Positions 8,529 to 16,110 of a stretch of 64,000 nt of DNA are shown here, piece after piece. Positions within the stretch are counted from its first letter, which is position 1, and every line of letters starts with the position of its first letter. Where the stretch lies: NCBI GenBank assembly GCA_947462815.1, contig CANHQR010000004.1, forward strand, positions 26,447-90,446, given 5' to 3'. This DNA is from Pseudobdellovibrionaceae bacterium (GTDB taxonomy: Bacteria > Bdellovibrionota > Bdellovibrionia > Bdellovibrionales > JAMPXM01). Below the pieces are notes generated by a model. It had not been told where the DNA came from. It saw only the letters and a list, made by a program, of their open reading frames with translations, and ran no database searches. The position numbers were made by a program, and so were the translations under genes.

Positions 8529-9586
8529 CTCCCCTTCACCTCAGGCTGAGTCACAGACTGCTTCAACACTTCAATGAGCTGTTCAATGTAAAACCGTTGC
8601 AGCTTTTCGATGCGATCCAATTTGACATCACCGGATTGAAGCATCACGGGCCAACGACGATGCGGAACTCCGCTGAGCTCAGAAAACTTTGTCATGGTCG
8701 ATGCCGGATGATGAGTCGCCGCCAAAGCCACGCGCACACCTTCCGCTGTAGCCCACTGAGCCGCCTTCGCAATCCGGGCCGCCGAAGGGGGAACGCCGGG
8801 CTTTTCTTCAATTGCACCAATGCTGTGCAGACGATAAGCCGCAAACAAGTAAGTGAAATCCTGATGATACTCCATGAATCGCACCGAGGCTCCTGCACCC
8901 AAGGACTGCACCACCGTGGCGAGCTTCGACAACAAGTCCTGATGAAGGCTGGTCATGCGCTTTTCAAACAGAATGACTTGGGCCGCAATCTTTTGAGCCG
9001 AGCCCGGGCGAAGGCGAGCCATACAATCCCCGAGTCGCCGACCCGCCGAAATCAAGTGCAAGGGACTCAAATAAAAATGTGGATTACCCGAGGCGTGCAC
9101 GTCACCCATCGCCCGTGTAATGGGCCCCTGCGGCTTCTGCAGAACTTCGACAGCCGATCCCAACTCACAGTAACCCGGGCCTCCGACCTGCACTTGTGCG
9201 TGGCCACTCTTGGCGAGCACCTTGCTTAGCCACGCGTTCTCCAACTCCAAGCCTGCAGAAACGATGAGATCAGCTCGTGAGGCTCGCTTCACAAAGGACG
9301 GTAGAGCCTCGACAAAATGGGGATCCTCGTTGCCGCGCAACAAAGCCTCCACCTCGACACGCAAGCCAGCTTCTCCCCCTGAAAGCTCGCGAGCCATTTC
9401 CGCGAACTCAGGCAAGGTGGTGACGATGCGAAGAGGCTCTTCCCCTGAGGCGACTGGCGACAGCCAACTCGAGGCACACAAAGCGCCGATCACCAGCCAG
9501 GTATTCAATCGGTATCTGGATGCGCGAGGAACCTCGAAGATCGACTTAAAGATCGGATTAAAGTCCAAGGCTCTCTCCTCTTTCAT
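8525..9586 (-). CDS. metal ABC transporter substrate-binding protein (ZnuA type)
   Basis: The 353-residue protein has an N-terminal hydrophobic signal segment (LNTWLVIGALCASSWLSPVASG) and the cluster A-I metal-binding fold. Likely ligands are the His in NEDPHFVEALPS, the His pair in DVHASGNPHFYLSP, and residues in the later segment around EYHQDFTYLFAAYRLH. The long acidic/His-rich loop of E. coli ZnuA is absent. It should capture Zn2+ or Mn2+ in the periplasm and deliver it to the permease. The start is preceded by a long purine-only tract on the coding strand that would serve as an extended ribosome binding site. The family is clear; zinc versus manganese is inferred from context. Confidence 0.87.
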   Translation of the reverse strand: MKEERALDFNPIFKSIFEVPRASRYRLNTWLVIGALCASSWLSPVASGEEPLRIVTTLPEFAEMARELSGGEAGLRVEVEALLRGNEDPHFVEALPSFVKRASRADLIVSAGLELENAWLSKVLAKSGHAQVQVGGPGYCELGSAVEVLQKPQGPITRAMGDVHASGNPHFYLSPLHLISAGRRLGDCMARLRPGSAQKIAAQVILFEKRMTSLHQDLLSKLATVVQSLGAGASVRFMEYHQDFTYLFAAYRLHSIGAIEEKPGVPPSAARIAKAAQWATAEGVRVALAATHHPASTMTKFSELSGVPHRRWPVMLQSGDVKLDRIEKLQRFYIEQLIEVLKQSVTQPEVKGR

Positions 9587-9622
9587 CTTCTTTTTTTCTT
9601 CTTCTATTTCTTCTTCTTTTTT
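9587..9622 (-). promoter_or_regulatory. polypurine leader with GAA repeats before the ZnuA-like gene
   Basis: On the coding strand the 36 bases before the start codon are A or G with a single exception (at 9606). They are mostly GAA and AAA triplets. The tract holds several overlapping Shine-Dalgarno-like GAAG/AGAAG sequences and would keep the start region unstructured. Whether it is regulatory is unknown. Confidence 0.5.
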
Positions 9623-9703
9623 GGCAGCTCACTAACTTGGCTGAAAATCAGGCTCTATAGCCATCGATCAGCACGAATCGACCAGCACATAGAATCGACA
9701 AGA

Positions 9704-10855
9704 TCAAAAGTCGTGCGCCGGGTGAGCTCCCATAATGTAAACAGCTTGCAGCATAAACTGTCGATCGCGTAGATCTCCAGAGCCTTCGGTCGTGTCCACT
9801 TCATGAGCATACGCCATGCGAAACAAGAGATACTCACTCGAACGATAAGTGAATGTCGGCACAATCGCATAGTCCAGATCCGCTCGCCTTTGACCGTTGG
9901 AGGTGAACTTGAGACTCAACTCGGAAAACGCATCGAAGCGACAACCGAAGCTCCAGTTCGAGTCCCATCCATACTGAGGATAAACATAGGCGCCCACCTG
10001 CTGAACATCTTCGGCGCCTGAACGTCGACGCGTTTGCAAGTAGGCCTCGCTCTGCACCAACCAAGTCAAACGACGGCCCTCGCGAAATTTGTACGTCCAA
10101 TCGAACCCCGCAAGCTCGGTGATGCTACCTGCCGAATCACTTCGGCGCAAAAACGTCGCGCCCAACAGATGTCCGCCCGAAGTATCACTTTCGACGAACC
10201 AGGTCGGATGCAAATAAACTAAGGGGTGAATGGGACGCTGACCCTCGGTGTGACAATGTCCGAAGCAGTAGCCATTCGTCACGCCGATGGTGAAGTCCAC
10301 GACGGCATCGGTCGGCAGATTCCAAGTATACTCAAGGCCCGAGTCGGCGGCGCTCTCGGCTTGTAGAACTCCCGCCCCTGCATTGAAGAACTGTCGATGC
10401 ACCTTCGGCGCTGTAATGAAGGGCCAATCGTGTTGATGAAACTGATTCAGCCGCCCCACACCCAATAGGAACTTCCCGAGCTTGAATCGACTTTGAGGAA
10501 TCAGCTTGCTGGAGCCGACGTAGCCTTCGTGAAGTCCAAAACGAAATTCATCCGATTCCGTGTGACCTGCGAAAACCAAAACGCCATCGAACATCGGGTC
10601 GATGGCTCCAGAAAAGGAAAACTCAGCCGAGCGCGGAACCCAACGATTTTGTGAGTCTTGATCCAAAGAAAACGGTCCCACAAGATCCACAGCCGCAAAG
10701 ACATCCATCGGAAGTTGTCGTGGCGCTTCACTCGTCCTGGCGATGGGCGGCTGAGCCAAGAAGCCAAGCCCCAAGAAAAAGGCGACAGAGAACCAGTGCG
10801 CCGCGCGCTTGAGATCCTTCGATTCTGCAAACAATGTCCGAGCTGTGCTTCGCAT
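9704..10855 (-). CDS. outer-membrane beta-barrel protein in the metal-uptake cluster
   Basis: The 383-residue protein has a signal peptide (VAFFLGLGFLAQPPIA region) followed by many amphipathic, aromatic-edged strands and ends in Phe, as expected for an outer-membrane barrel. It is not a TonB-dependent receptor: it is too short and no plug domain is visible. One probable loop, GYCFGHCHTEGQRPIH, holds Cys197, His200, Cys201, His202 and His210, and another has FHQHDW. These could bind metal. It sits between a lipoprotein gene and the ZnuA-like gene, all leftward behind one Fur-family operator. I infer an outer-membrane channel for zinc or another metal; the exact barrel family is not recognised. 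Confidence 0.65.
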   Translation of the reverse strand: MRSTARTLFAESKDLKRAAHWFSVAFFLGLGFLAQPPIARTSEAPRQLPMDVFAAVDLVGPFSLDQDSQNRWVPRSAEFSFSGAIDPMFDGVLVFAGHTESDEFRFGLHEGYVGSSKLIPQSRFKLGKFLLGVGRLNQFHQHDWPFITAPKVHRQFFNAGAGVLQAESAADSGLEYTWNLPTDAVVDFTIGVTNGYCFGHCHTEGQRPIHPLVYLHPTWFVESDTSGGHLLGATFLRRSDSAGSITELAGFDWTYKFREGRRLTWLVQSEAYLQTRRRSGAEDVQQVGAYVYPQYGWDSNWSFGCRFDAFSELSLKFTSNGQRRADLDYAIVPTFTYRSSEYLLFRMAYAHEVDTTEGSGDLRDRQFMLQAVYIMGAHPAHDF

Positions 10856-10935
10856 ACGACTCTCGTCAATTCATAGTTGATGTTGAAGGATCCGTTTTGC
10901 TCAGCACGAGCTCAATCAAAATGCAGCTCTACGTT

Positions 10936-11622
10936 TCACTCATGACGGTCACGAACATCTTGTCGATCTAAGCCCAACAAACTCGCACCGCGCAAGCGAG
11001 CGCCCCATTGCACGCCAATTCCCTGCACGGGCAAAAGGTCTTCAAGCAATTCGTCGCCTTGCGCCTGATTCCACAATACGGCATGCATTTGATCGCCATC
11101 ATTGTTGTGCACATCCCACCAAAGCTCATGCTCTTGATCCGCACGAAATCGCGGCAGCAGGTCCGTGTAATCGCGCTCTTCCGATCCAACGATCAAAGCG
11201 ATCGAGAGCTGATCGGTCCCGACGGGCCGACGAATCCAAAGGTCGACCCCACCGTTCAAATCGCTATTGGCGAAGGTTTGAAGGCGCAACTCGCCACCTT
11301 CTTCGATCTTGAACTTGAGGTAAAAGTTGTGAGCCGAGTTGGCTTTCAGCATCGGCGAGGCCAATCGAATCTGCCCATCGCCTTCGATTTGACCACGGCC
11401 CAACTTGAAGTTTGAGCCCGGAAGAATCTCAAACTTGAAACCCCCGAGCTTTTGATCTTCCGGCAAGGCTTCGGCCGCTTCGCGGTCCGGATTTCGCGAA
11501 GACCCGCAGGCCGAGATCGACACGAGGGCGATGCACGCCAGCATCATGACGCCGACAACACGGATTGTAGGTTTCGACGACTGAAAATGAGCCTTGGGGC
11601 TCGAGCCTTTGGAATAAGACAT
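10936..11622 (-). CDS. putative lipoprotein in the metal-uptake cluster
   Basis: The 228-residue protein has an N-terminal hydrophobic segment ending in a lipobox, SISAC, so it should be lipid-anchored after cleavage at Cys39. The start is supported by GAGGTGAG seven bases upstream of the ATG. The mature protein looks beta-rich, resembling a jelly-roll or lectin-like domain (LKANSAHNFYLKFKIEEGG; LWWDVHNNDGDQMHAVLW), but no family was recognised. It is second in the cluster, between the small exported His/Cys protein and the barrel. A role in capturing or passing on metal at the outer membrane is possible but unproven. Confidence 0.6.
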   Translation of the reverse strand: MSYSKGSSPKAHFQSSKPTIRVVGVMMLACIALVSISACGSSRNPDREAAEALPEDQKLGGFKFEILPGSNFKLGRGQIEGDGQIRLASPMLKANSAHNFYLKFKIEEGGELRLQTFANSDLNGGVDLWIRRPVGTDQLSIALIVGSEERDYTDLLPRFRADQEHELWWDVHNNDGDQMHAVLWNQAQGDELLEDLLPVQGIGVQWGARLRGASLLGLDRQDVRDRHE

Positions 11623-11718
11623 ATTCTCTCACCTCATGGAGCGTACGATTTCACTCTTGCAGGTTCACTCTTGCAGGTAGCGTCGGAACATCGAACTTCG
11701 AATCGTTCTGGACAGCGA

Positions 11719-12303
11719 TCAGAATTCACCAGCACCAGCGCGCGTCTGACGATGGCAATCGACGTGTGAGCCATGTTGGTGACACGCCATGAAGCTGGTT
11801 TGCAATCCAACTCCGGGTTTCTGCCATTCCATTCGGTAGTAGGCGTATGCACCCCGCACCCAAAGCTTCAAAGAGACCAATTGCTCGAGCGCGGCAATTT
11901 TGCTCGTGAACTCATCCTCTGCGGCCAACAATGTCTCCAGCAGGAGTTGATCGCTCAGGCGGCGTTGCGAATGCGAATAGGCCTGCGAGGGCAAGCCACC
12001 TCCCAACACGCAAGCGGGCGAGCAACGTAGCTCTTGACCCACAATCGAGCTCGCCGAGTCCGCAACCCACACGCGGACGATCTGCTCGCCACTGGTCGCG
12101 TCAATCTGCGAGCTGAGACCCACAAATTCGGTGCCCAACACACGTCCCGTTGCCGCCAAATAGTTTTGCGCGAAGACCTCGCGAGCTGACCAGCTCGACT
12201 CAAACAAATTCGCGGCCGTGGGAGTTTGCGCTCCCGCCGAAGGGGAAACGCTGAACAAAAGAGCAGCACTCAATATCCAAAATCGATATCCAAGACTTAG
12301 CAT
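11719..12303 (-). CDS. exported protein with a C-terminal Cys/His cluster, first gene of the metal-uptake operon
   Basis: The 194-residue protein has a clear signal peptide ending SPSAGA near residue 25. Most of the mature chain is helical and unrecognised. Near the C-terminus is CHQHGSHVDCH (Cys174, His175, His177, His180, Cys183, His184), a dense Cys/His set well suited to Zn2+ or a similar ion. The gene is preceded by a good sigma70-type promoter abutting a Fur/Zur-like palindrome. It heads a leftward run that continues into a lipoprotein, a barrel and a ZnuACB-like transporter. I infer a periplasmic metal-binding protein; no family name can be given. Confidence 0.6.
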   Translation of the reverse strand: MLSLGYRFWILSAALLFSVSPSAGAQTPTAANLFESSWSAREVFAQNYLAATGRVLGTEFVGLSSQIDATSGEQIVRVWVADSASSIVGQELRCSPACVLGGGLPSQAYSHSQRRLSDQLLLETLLAAEDEFTSKIAALEQLVSLKLWVRGAYAYYRMEWQKPGVGLQTSFMACHQHGSHVDCHRQTRAGAGEF

Positions 12304-12362
12304 TTGATCTTTTCCTAGATTGAAGTTTCGTTTTCCGACGGCCCACCCGCGGGATGCACCAT

Positions 12363-12391
12363 TCTTTATCCGAATCCTAACGCCGTTTCAA
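12363..12391 (-). promoter_or_regulatory. sigma70-type promoter of the metal-uptake operon
   Basis: On the minus strand TTGAAA (12391-12386) is followed after 17 bases by TAAAGA (12368-12363). Both elements are close to consensus and the spacing is ideal. The start codon of the first operon gene is about 60 bases downstream. The Fur/Zur-like palindrome ends one base upstream of the -35 element. Confidence 0.6.
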
Positions 12392-12392
12392 C

Positions 12393-12415
12393 TTATTGCG
12401 AATGATTTGCAATAA
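12393..12415. promoter_or_regulatory. Fur-family (probably Zur) operator
   Basis: A 23-bp dyad centred on base 12404 pairs TTATTGCGAAT with ATTTGCAATAA at ten of eleven positions around a single central base. The core TGCGAATGATTTGCA has the 7-1-7 layout of Fur/Zur boxes. It lies next to the -35 element of the metal-uptake operon, where a metal-loaded repressor would block transcription. Zur is favoured over Fur or Mur because of the ZnuACB-like genes downstream. No gene for the regulator is in the window. Confidence 0.7.
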
Positions 12416-12553
12416 GGTCCAGCGCTCAAATCGAAGAATTCCGTCCGTCTGAGGCCCCGCCGTCGACCACCCCGCAGTCCAAGGAGATTAAAATGCTCTT
12501 ATGGACCCAGACCGCGTTTTGACCCCTCAATCTTCGATCCCGTAAACTGAGGC

Positions 12554-13342
12554 ATGCTCAATTCCCCATCAACTCCCGACTCCGCGCCACGTCACCTCCA
12601 TCTTTTCGGCGACAGCCTCATGCGCGGCGATCTGGGGGATGGCTGGTGGCAAAGGCTCGGAGCGAGCCTAACGCCGACCGAACATTGGCAGATCCAAAAC
12701 TTTGCACGAAACGGCGAAACCTTTGCGTCGCTCTTGAAGCTCGTCCAGCGGGACCAAGAAGCCAACTCACCTCGCTTCGTTGGCGATCTGGCCCTCATCA
12801 GCTGTGGCACAAACGATGCTCTCGCCAAAACCTCAACTCCGGCACGAATCGCTTACAATTTCTATTGGGGGACGCGAGCGAGCTCGCCCGACTCGGTCGC
12901 TCTCGCCATGGCGGTCGCTCGACAACTTCGCCAACGCTATCATCGCGTCGGTCTGTTGCTTCCCCCGTCGCCTCACGTTTCGCAAGAGAGTGGTCGGTTT
13001 GGCGAGGAGCTGCGGCATTTGCGTTCGAGCCTCCTGAAAGCCAGGCCTCTCTTCGAAGCTCAGTCGCAGCTTGAACTTCTCGAGATCAATTCGCCAAAAG
13101 ATCAATCCGAAGCTCCAACTCACACCGACTTTCCGCAAGGCCTTTCCGCCATTGTCCGAGGCTACTTGCGAAAGAAAGTTTTCGCCGAGCCGACGGCCAT
13201 CGAGTTTTGGCACGATGGCATTCACCTTGGTCGCCAAGGTGGCGACGCCTTTTTGCAGCTCAGTCTCGATTTCATCACCCGTGCAATTCACAACATGGGT
13301 GAGACCACGGAGCTGAACAACGACTCGCATCGCACACCTTGA
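12554..13342 (+). CDS. SGNH/GDSL-family esterase-like hydrolase
   Basis: The 262-residue protein has the SGNH blocks in order: LFGDSLMRGD near the N-terminus (nucleophile Ser), a conserved Gly in NFARNGET, CGTND (Asn) around residue 86, and a C-terminal DGIHLG with the catalytic Asp-His pair. No signal peptide is seen, so it is probably cytoplasmic. Family members cleave esters of lipids, acetylated sugars or acyl groups; the substrate is unknown. The 3' end overlaps the convergent gene by 55 bp. The catalytic fold is confident. Confidence 0.85.
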   Translation: MLNSPSTPDSAPRHLHLFGDSLMRGDLGDGWWQRLGASLTPTEHWQIQNFARNGETFASLLKLVQRDQEANSPRFVGDLALISCGTNDALAKTSTPARIAYNFYWGTRASSPDSVALAMAVARQLRQRYHRVGLLLPPSPHVSQESGRFGEELRHLRSSLLKARPLFEAQSQLELLEINSPKDQSEAPTHTDFPQGLSAIVRGYLRKKVFAEPTAIEFWHDGIHLGRQGGDAFLQLSLDFITRAIHNMGETTELNNDSHRTP

Positions 13343-14763
13343 AGGGCCGGCCGTCGCGGAGTCGAAATCGGTACGCGGCTTCCGGGAACAAAACTTCTCA
13401 CCCTCAGGTCGACCATCTGCAGGCCCCGATGCCGAAGTGTTGCCTCTTCAAACTGTCGCCGCATGCTTTCAACCCACTCATCCTGGCGACTCAAATTCAT
13501 GCTGGGCACTCGCACGGGTTGTCCCACCGTTACCGTTAACGGCGCATCACGCGTCGATGACAAATGCTCCATGGCGTTTGAGAACACGGGCAGAAGATAG
13601 ACAGGTCTTGAACCGTTGGCCTCGCTCGACGCCTCGATCGCCAGTCGTCGAGCCAGAACAAAGGCCCCCGACTTCGTGATCGGCGGAAATCGTGCATGAA
13701 AGTAGGGAACTTGGCCCTCCGGAGCAATGCTCACGACGCGTCGGCCTTCCGTTGTCGATGAAGAAGGATCTAAGGCCATAGACGTCAATCGACGAATGGG
13801 ATCTCCATCCTCGATGAACACGACATTGCGCTCGCGAGGTCGACCCAACTTGTAGTGGGGCCAAGATCGCTCAACGGTCAACAAACCCGGAGCCGTGTCG
13901 CCAAGCCTTGCCGCCACCCGCTCGGCCATCATCACATCAAACATGGCGTAATCATGCGAGAAGGCGAGAACAAAGATGGCGTGACGAGGCGCTTGGCTCA
14001 AATCGAAGCCGACATATCGAAGAGCCTCACGGGAATCCGCCCGCGAAAAGGTATGATCGGGCAGGCGATGCAGATGCTCAAAGAGTCGGTGACCCCCAAC
14101 CACGGTGTCCGCAACATAGCGGTAGGGCACAAGGGTTTTCGCTCGGGCCGTTGGCATCACGAGGTTAAGGTCTTTGATGAGCGGATTCGAGATCAACTCA
14201 CCCGGTCGGCGCAATACCGACGTCGCGGCCTGCAATCGGCGATCGAGCTCAAGCCAAACGCTTTCTCTTCGGGAGGCTCCGCTTCCCCATTCGCCCATCT
14301 CACGCAATACCTCAAGGCCCGCGTCTAAGGCCTTCACAAAGCCGGCCTCATCGTTGGCCAGCTGCGCGGCATACTGTTGGCGAAGCTCGGGGGTCGCGGG
14401 CGCGCCCGCGAAGAGAACTCGATAGCGCTGGAGAAAGTCTTGCCCTCGCTCGCGCAGAGCTTGCTGGAAGCTGTGCACCGTTGCTAAGCGAATTTCAATG
14501 GCCCGACCACTCTCGATCTCTCGCAGAGAATCGACCAGGTCGCGTTCAACACTCTGATCCAACATTTGCAAATAGTTTACAAAGCTCACTTCCCAAGCTG
14601 TCGGCTCTCGAGGCTCGTTCGCGTCGGCGATCCACGAGACCCCCAGCGGCGCCGTGAGACCAACAACTAAGATCAGACTTTTCAATATTCTGGTCGATGT
14701 TCTGGTCGATATTTTGGGCGATCGATCGCTGCGCTGTTTGGCGCGGCAAAGTTTGGCGTTCAT
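13288..14763 (-). CDS. exported protein with PlsC-like acyltransferase motifs (tentative)
   Basis: The 491-residue protein has a signal or anchor segment (ILKSLILVVGLTAPLGVSW). The N-terminal 200 residues are helical and unrecognised. The C-terminal half has FVLAFSHDYAMFDV, then VVFIEDGDP, then IAPEGQVPYF followed by ITKSGAFVLARRL and VYLLPVF. The order and spacing recall motifs I-IV of the PlsC acyltransferase superfamily (HX4D, FxxR, EGTR, late Pro). However, the first motif here is HX5D and the second lacks the usual Arg, so activity is doubtful. It follows another exported protein by one base and probably shares its transcript. An envelope lipid or acyl-transfer role is a guess. Confidence 0.5.
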   Translation of the reverse strand: MNAKLCRAKQRSDRSPKISTRTSTRILKSLILVVGLTAPLGVSWIADANEPREPTAWEVSFVNYLQMLDQSVERDLVDSLREIESGRAIEIRLATVHSFQQALRERGQDFLQRYRVLFAGAPATPELRQQYAAQLANDEAGFVKALDAGLEVLREMGEWGSGASRRESVWLELDRRLQAATSVLRRPGELISNPLIKDLNLVMPTARAKTLVPYRYVADTVVGGHRLFEHLHRLPDHTFSRADSREALRYVGFDLSQAPRHAIFVLAFSHDYAMFDVMMAERVAARLGDTAPGLLTVERSWPHYKLGRPRERNVVFIEDGDPIRRLTSMALDPSSSTTEGRRVVSIAPEGQVPYFHARFPPITKSGAFVLARRLAIEASSEANGSRPVYLLPVFSNAMEHLSSTRDAPLTVTVGQPVRVPSMNLSRQDEWVESMRRQFEEATLRHRGLQMVDLRVRSFVPGSRVPISTPRRPALQGVRCESLFSSVVSPML

Positions 14764-14764
14764 T

Positions 14765-15823
14765 TCAGCCCCCGGCGGCGGGAAAAAAGAGATGCATGCA
14801 TTTGAATCCCACCTCGCGGAGACCGCTCAGCCAATCCGATTGCGCAGCACGAACTTCAGTGGCCTCCGGGGATCGAAAGACAACCGCCAAGCGACGCCAG
14901 AATCCGGCGCGAGAGATCGCGAGCCTCAGACGCTCTTCCGCCTCGGCCAATCGAGCACCTCGCGCGAGAAGCGCCCAGGCTTCCGAACTCAAATCGGTTT
15001 GCGGGATCAACGCGAATTGACTTCTTAACCGCTGTCCCAACCCCGGATTCTCAGCCAAGCGTTGATCTAAGGCGGCCATCATCATGCGCAAACGCAGGCG
15101 CCGATCTGGAGACTCTCGCTGAATCAATCGCATCAACTCGGCATCTTCAAAGACTTGAGCGAGTCTCTCCTCCGCACCGACGGCGAAGACGTACGCCCGA
15201 CCATCGAGGCGAACCTGCAAGGCATCGATTTGCTGGGGAGTCGCACCCAGAATTTCTCGCGCTCGAGGCGTCAACAACGGAGCGACACCAGCCTGAGCGC
15301 GCTCCGTCGCGGTCAGTCCCATCTGCCGATTGAGGCGACGCTCGCGAATCAAGCGCTTCACTCTCACATAAGCATAGTCGACAATCTCAACGTCCGCCGG
15401 AACAGTGAGCATCACCGCCACGATTTCGTAATAACCCATAGAGATCAGAGTCGGATAGACCAACACGAAGCGGCTGATCCTCTGCAGGCCATCAATTGCG
15501 ACGACCTCGGGCGCTTCGATCATCAAGCCTTCGACAAAACGACCTAAACTCTTCACCTGTCGCAGAGTCTCTCGAGTGTACAGACTCAAACGTCGTCGAA
15601 CTTCAGTACGCTGTTGGGGTGTCGCGTTTCGCCATTCGGCCCAACGATTCTCGAGCAGTTCCAGCTCGACCTGTGCACTGATCTCAAGGGCCTGTTCGGC
15701 TTGCGCGAAGCGAGTCGCATCGCTCCGGTTTTGCTGCGACACGAGTTCATCAGCTGAACTCGTGTAGGTCCAACCTCCGAACAGAAACAAAAGCGCCGCA
15801 AGGGCTGAGCGGATGAACGCCAA
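14765..15823 (-). CDS. exported helical protein of unknown function
   Basis: The 352-residue protein has a signal peptide (ALAALLFLFGGWTYTSSA) and is then almost entirely helical and very rich in Arg, Glu, Leu and Ala, with probable coiled-coil stretches near residues 45-95 and 240-330. A hydrophobic stretch around residues 120-145 (FVLVYPTLISMGYYEIVAVMLTVP) could be an anchor. No known domain was recognised. It ends one base before the start of the PlsC-like gene, so the two form a leftward pair and may act together in the envelope. Confidence 0.6.
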   Translation of the reverse strand: MAFIRSALAALLFLFGGWTYTSSADELVSQQNRSDATRFAQAEQALEISAQVELELLENRWAEWRNATPQQRTEVRRRLSLYTRETLRQVKSLGRFVEGLMIEAPEVVAIDGLQRISRFVLVYPTLISMGYYEIVAVMLTVPADVEIVDYAYVRVKRLIRERRLNRQMGLTATERAQAGVAPLLTPRAREILGATPQQIDALQVRLDGRAYVFAVGAEERLAQVFEDAELMRLIQRESPDRRLRLRMMMAALDQRLAENPGLGQRLRSQFALIPQTDLSSEAWALLARGARLAEAEERLRLAISRAGFWRRLAVVFRSPEATEVRAAQSDWLSGLREVGFKCMHLFFPAAGG

Positions 15824-16110
15824 AAGAACTCCTCAACGAAGTTATGACCTCGCACTTCGGACGACGCTGCATTCGCCGAAAGCCACAATCAGGGGCGGAC
15901 CACACCCGATGGGAAATTGAATCCCGCGCAAGCCATCACAAAGGCTGCAAACTTTGAGCTGTTTCCATGGGGTGATCGTGATGCAACCCATTCGTTTTGG
16001 GGAGACCCGAGGCGGCGGATTCGCCTCGCAAGAATTGATTTTTTCTCCTGATCTTGAGGACTTAAGTTTCTAGGGGGCGCATCCCGAATCGAATTGAAAG
16101 AGCTAACCCC

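Noticed and set aside
14546..14749. Leftward frame encoding DQNIDQNIDQNI repeats
   Set aside because: It is an alternative frame over a short DNA repeat at the start of the gene beginning at 14763, whose own frame has the signal segment and full length.
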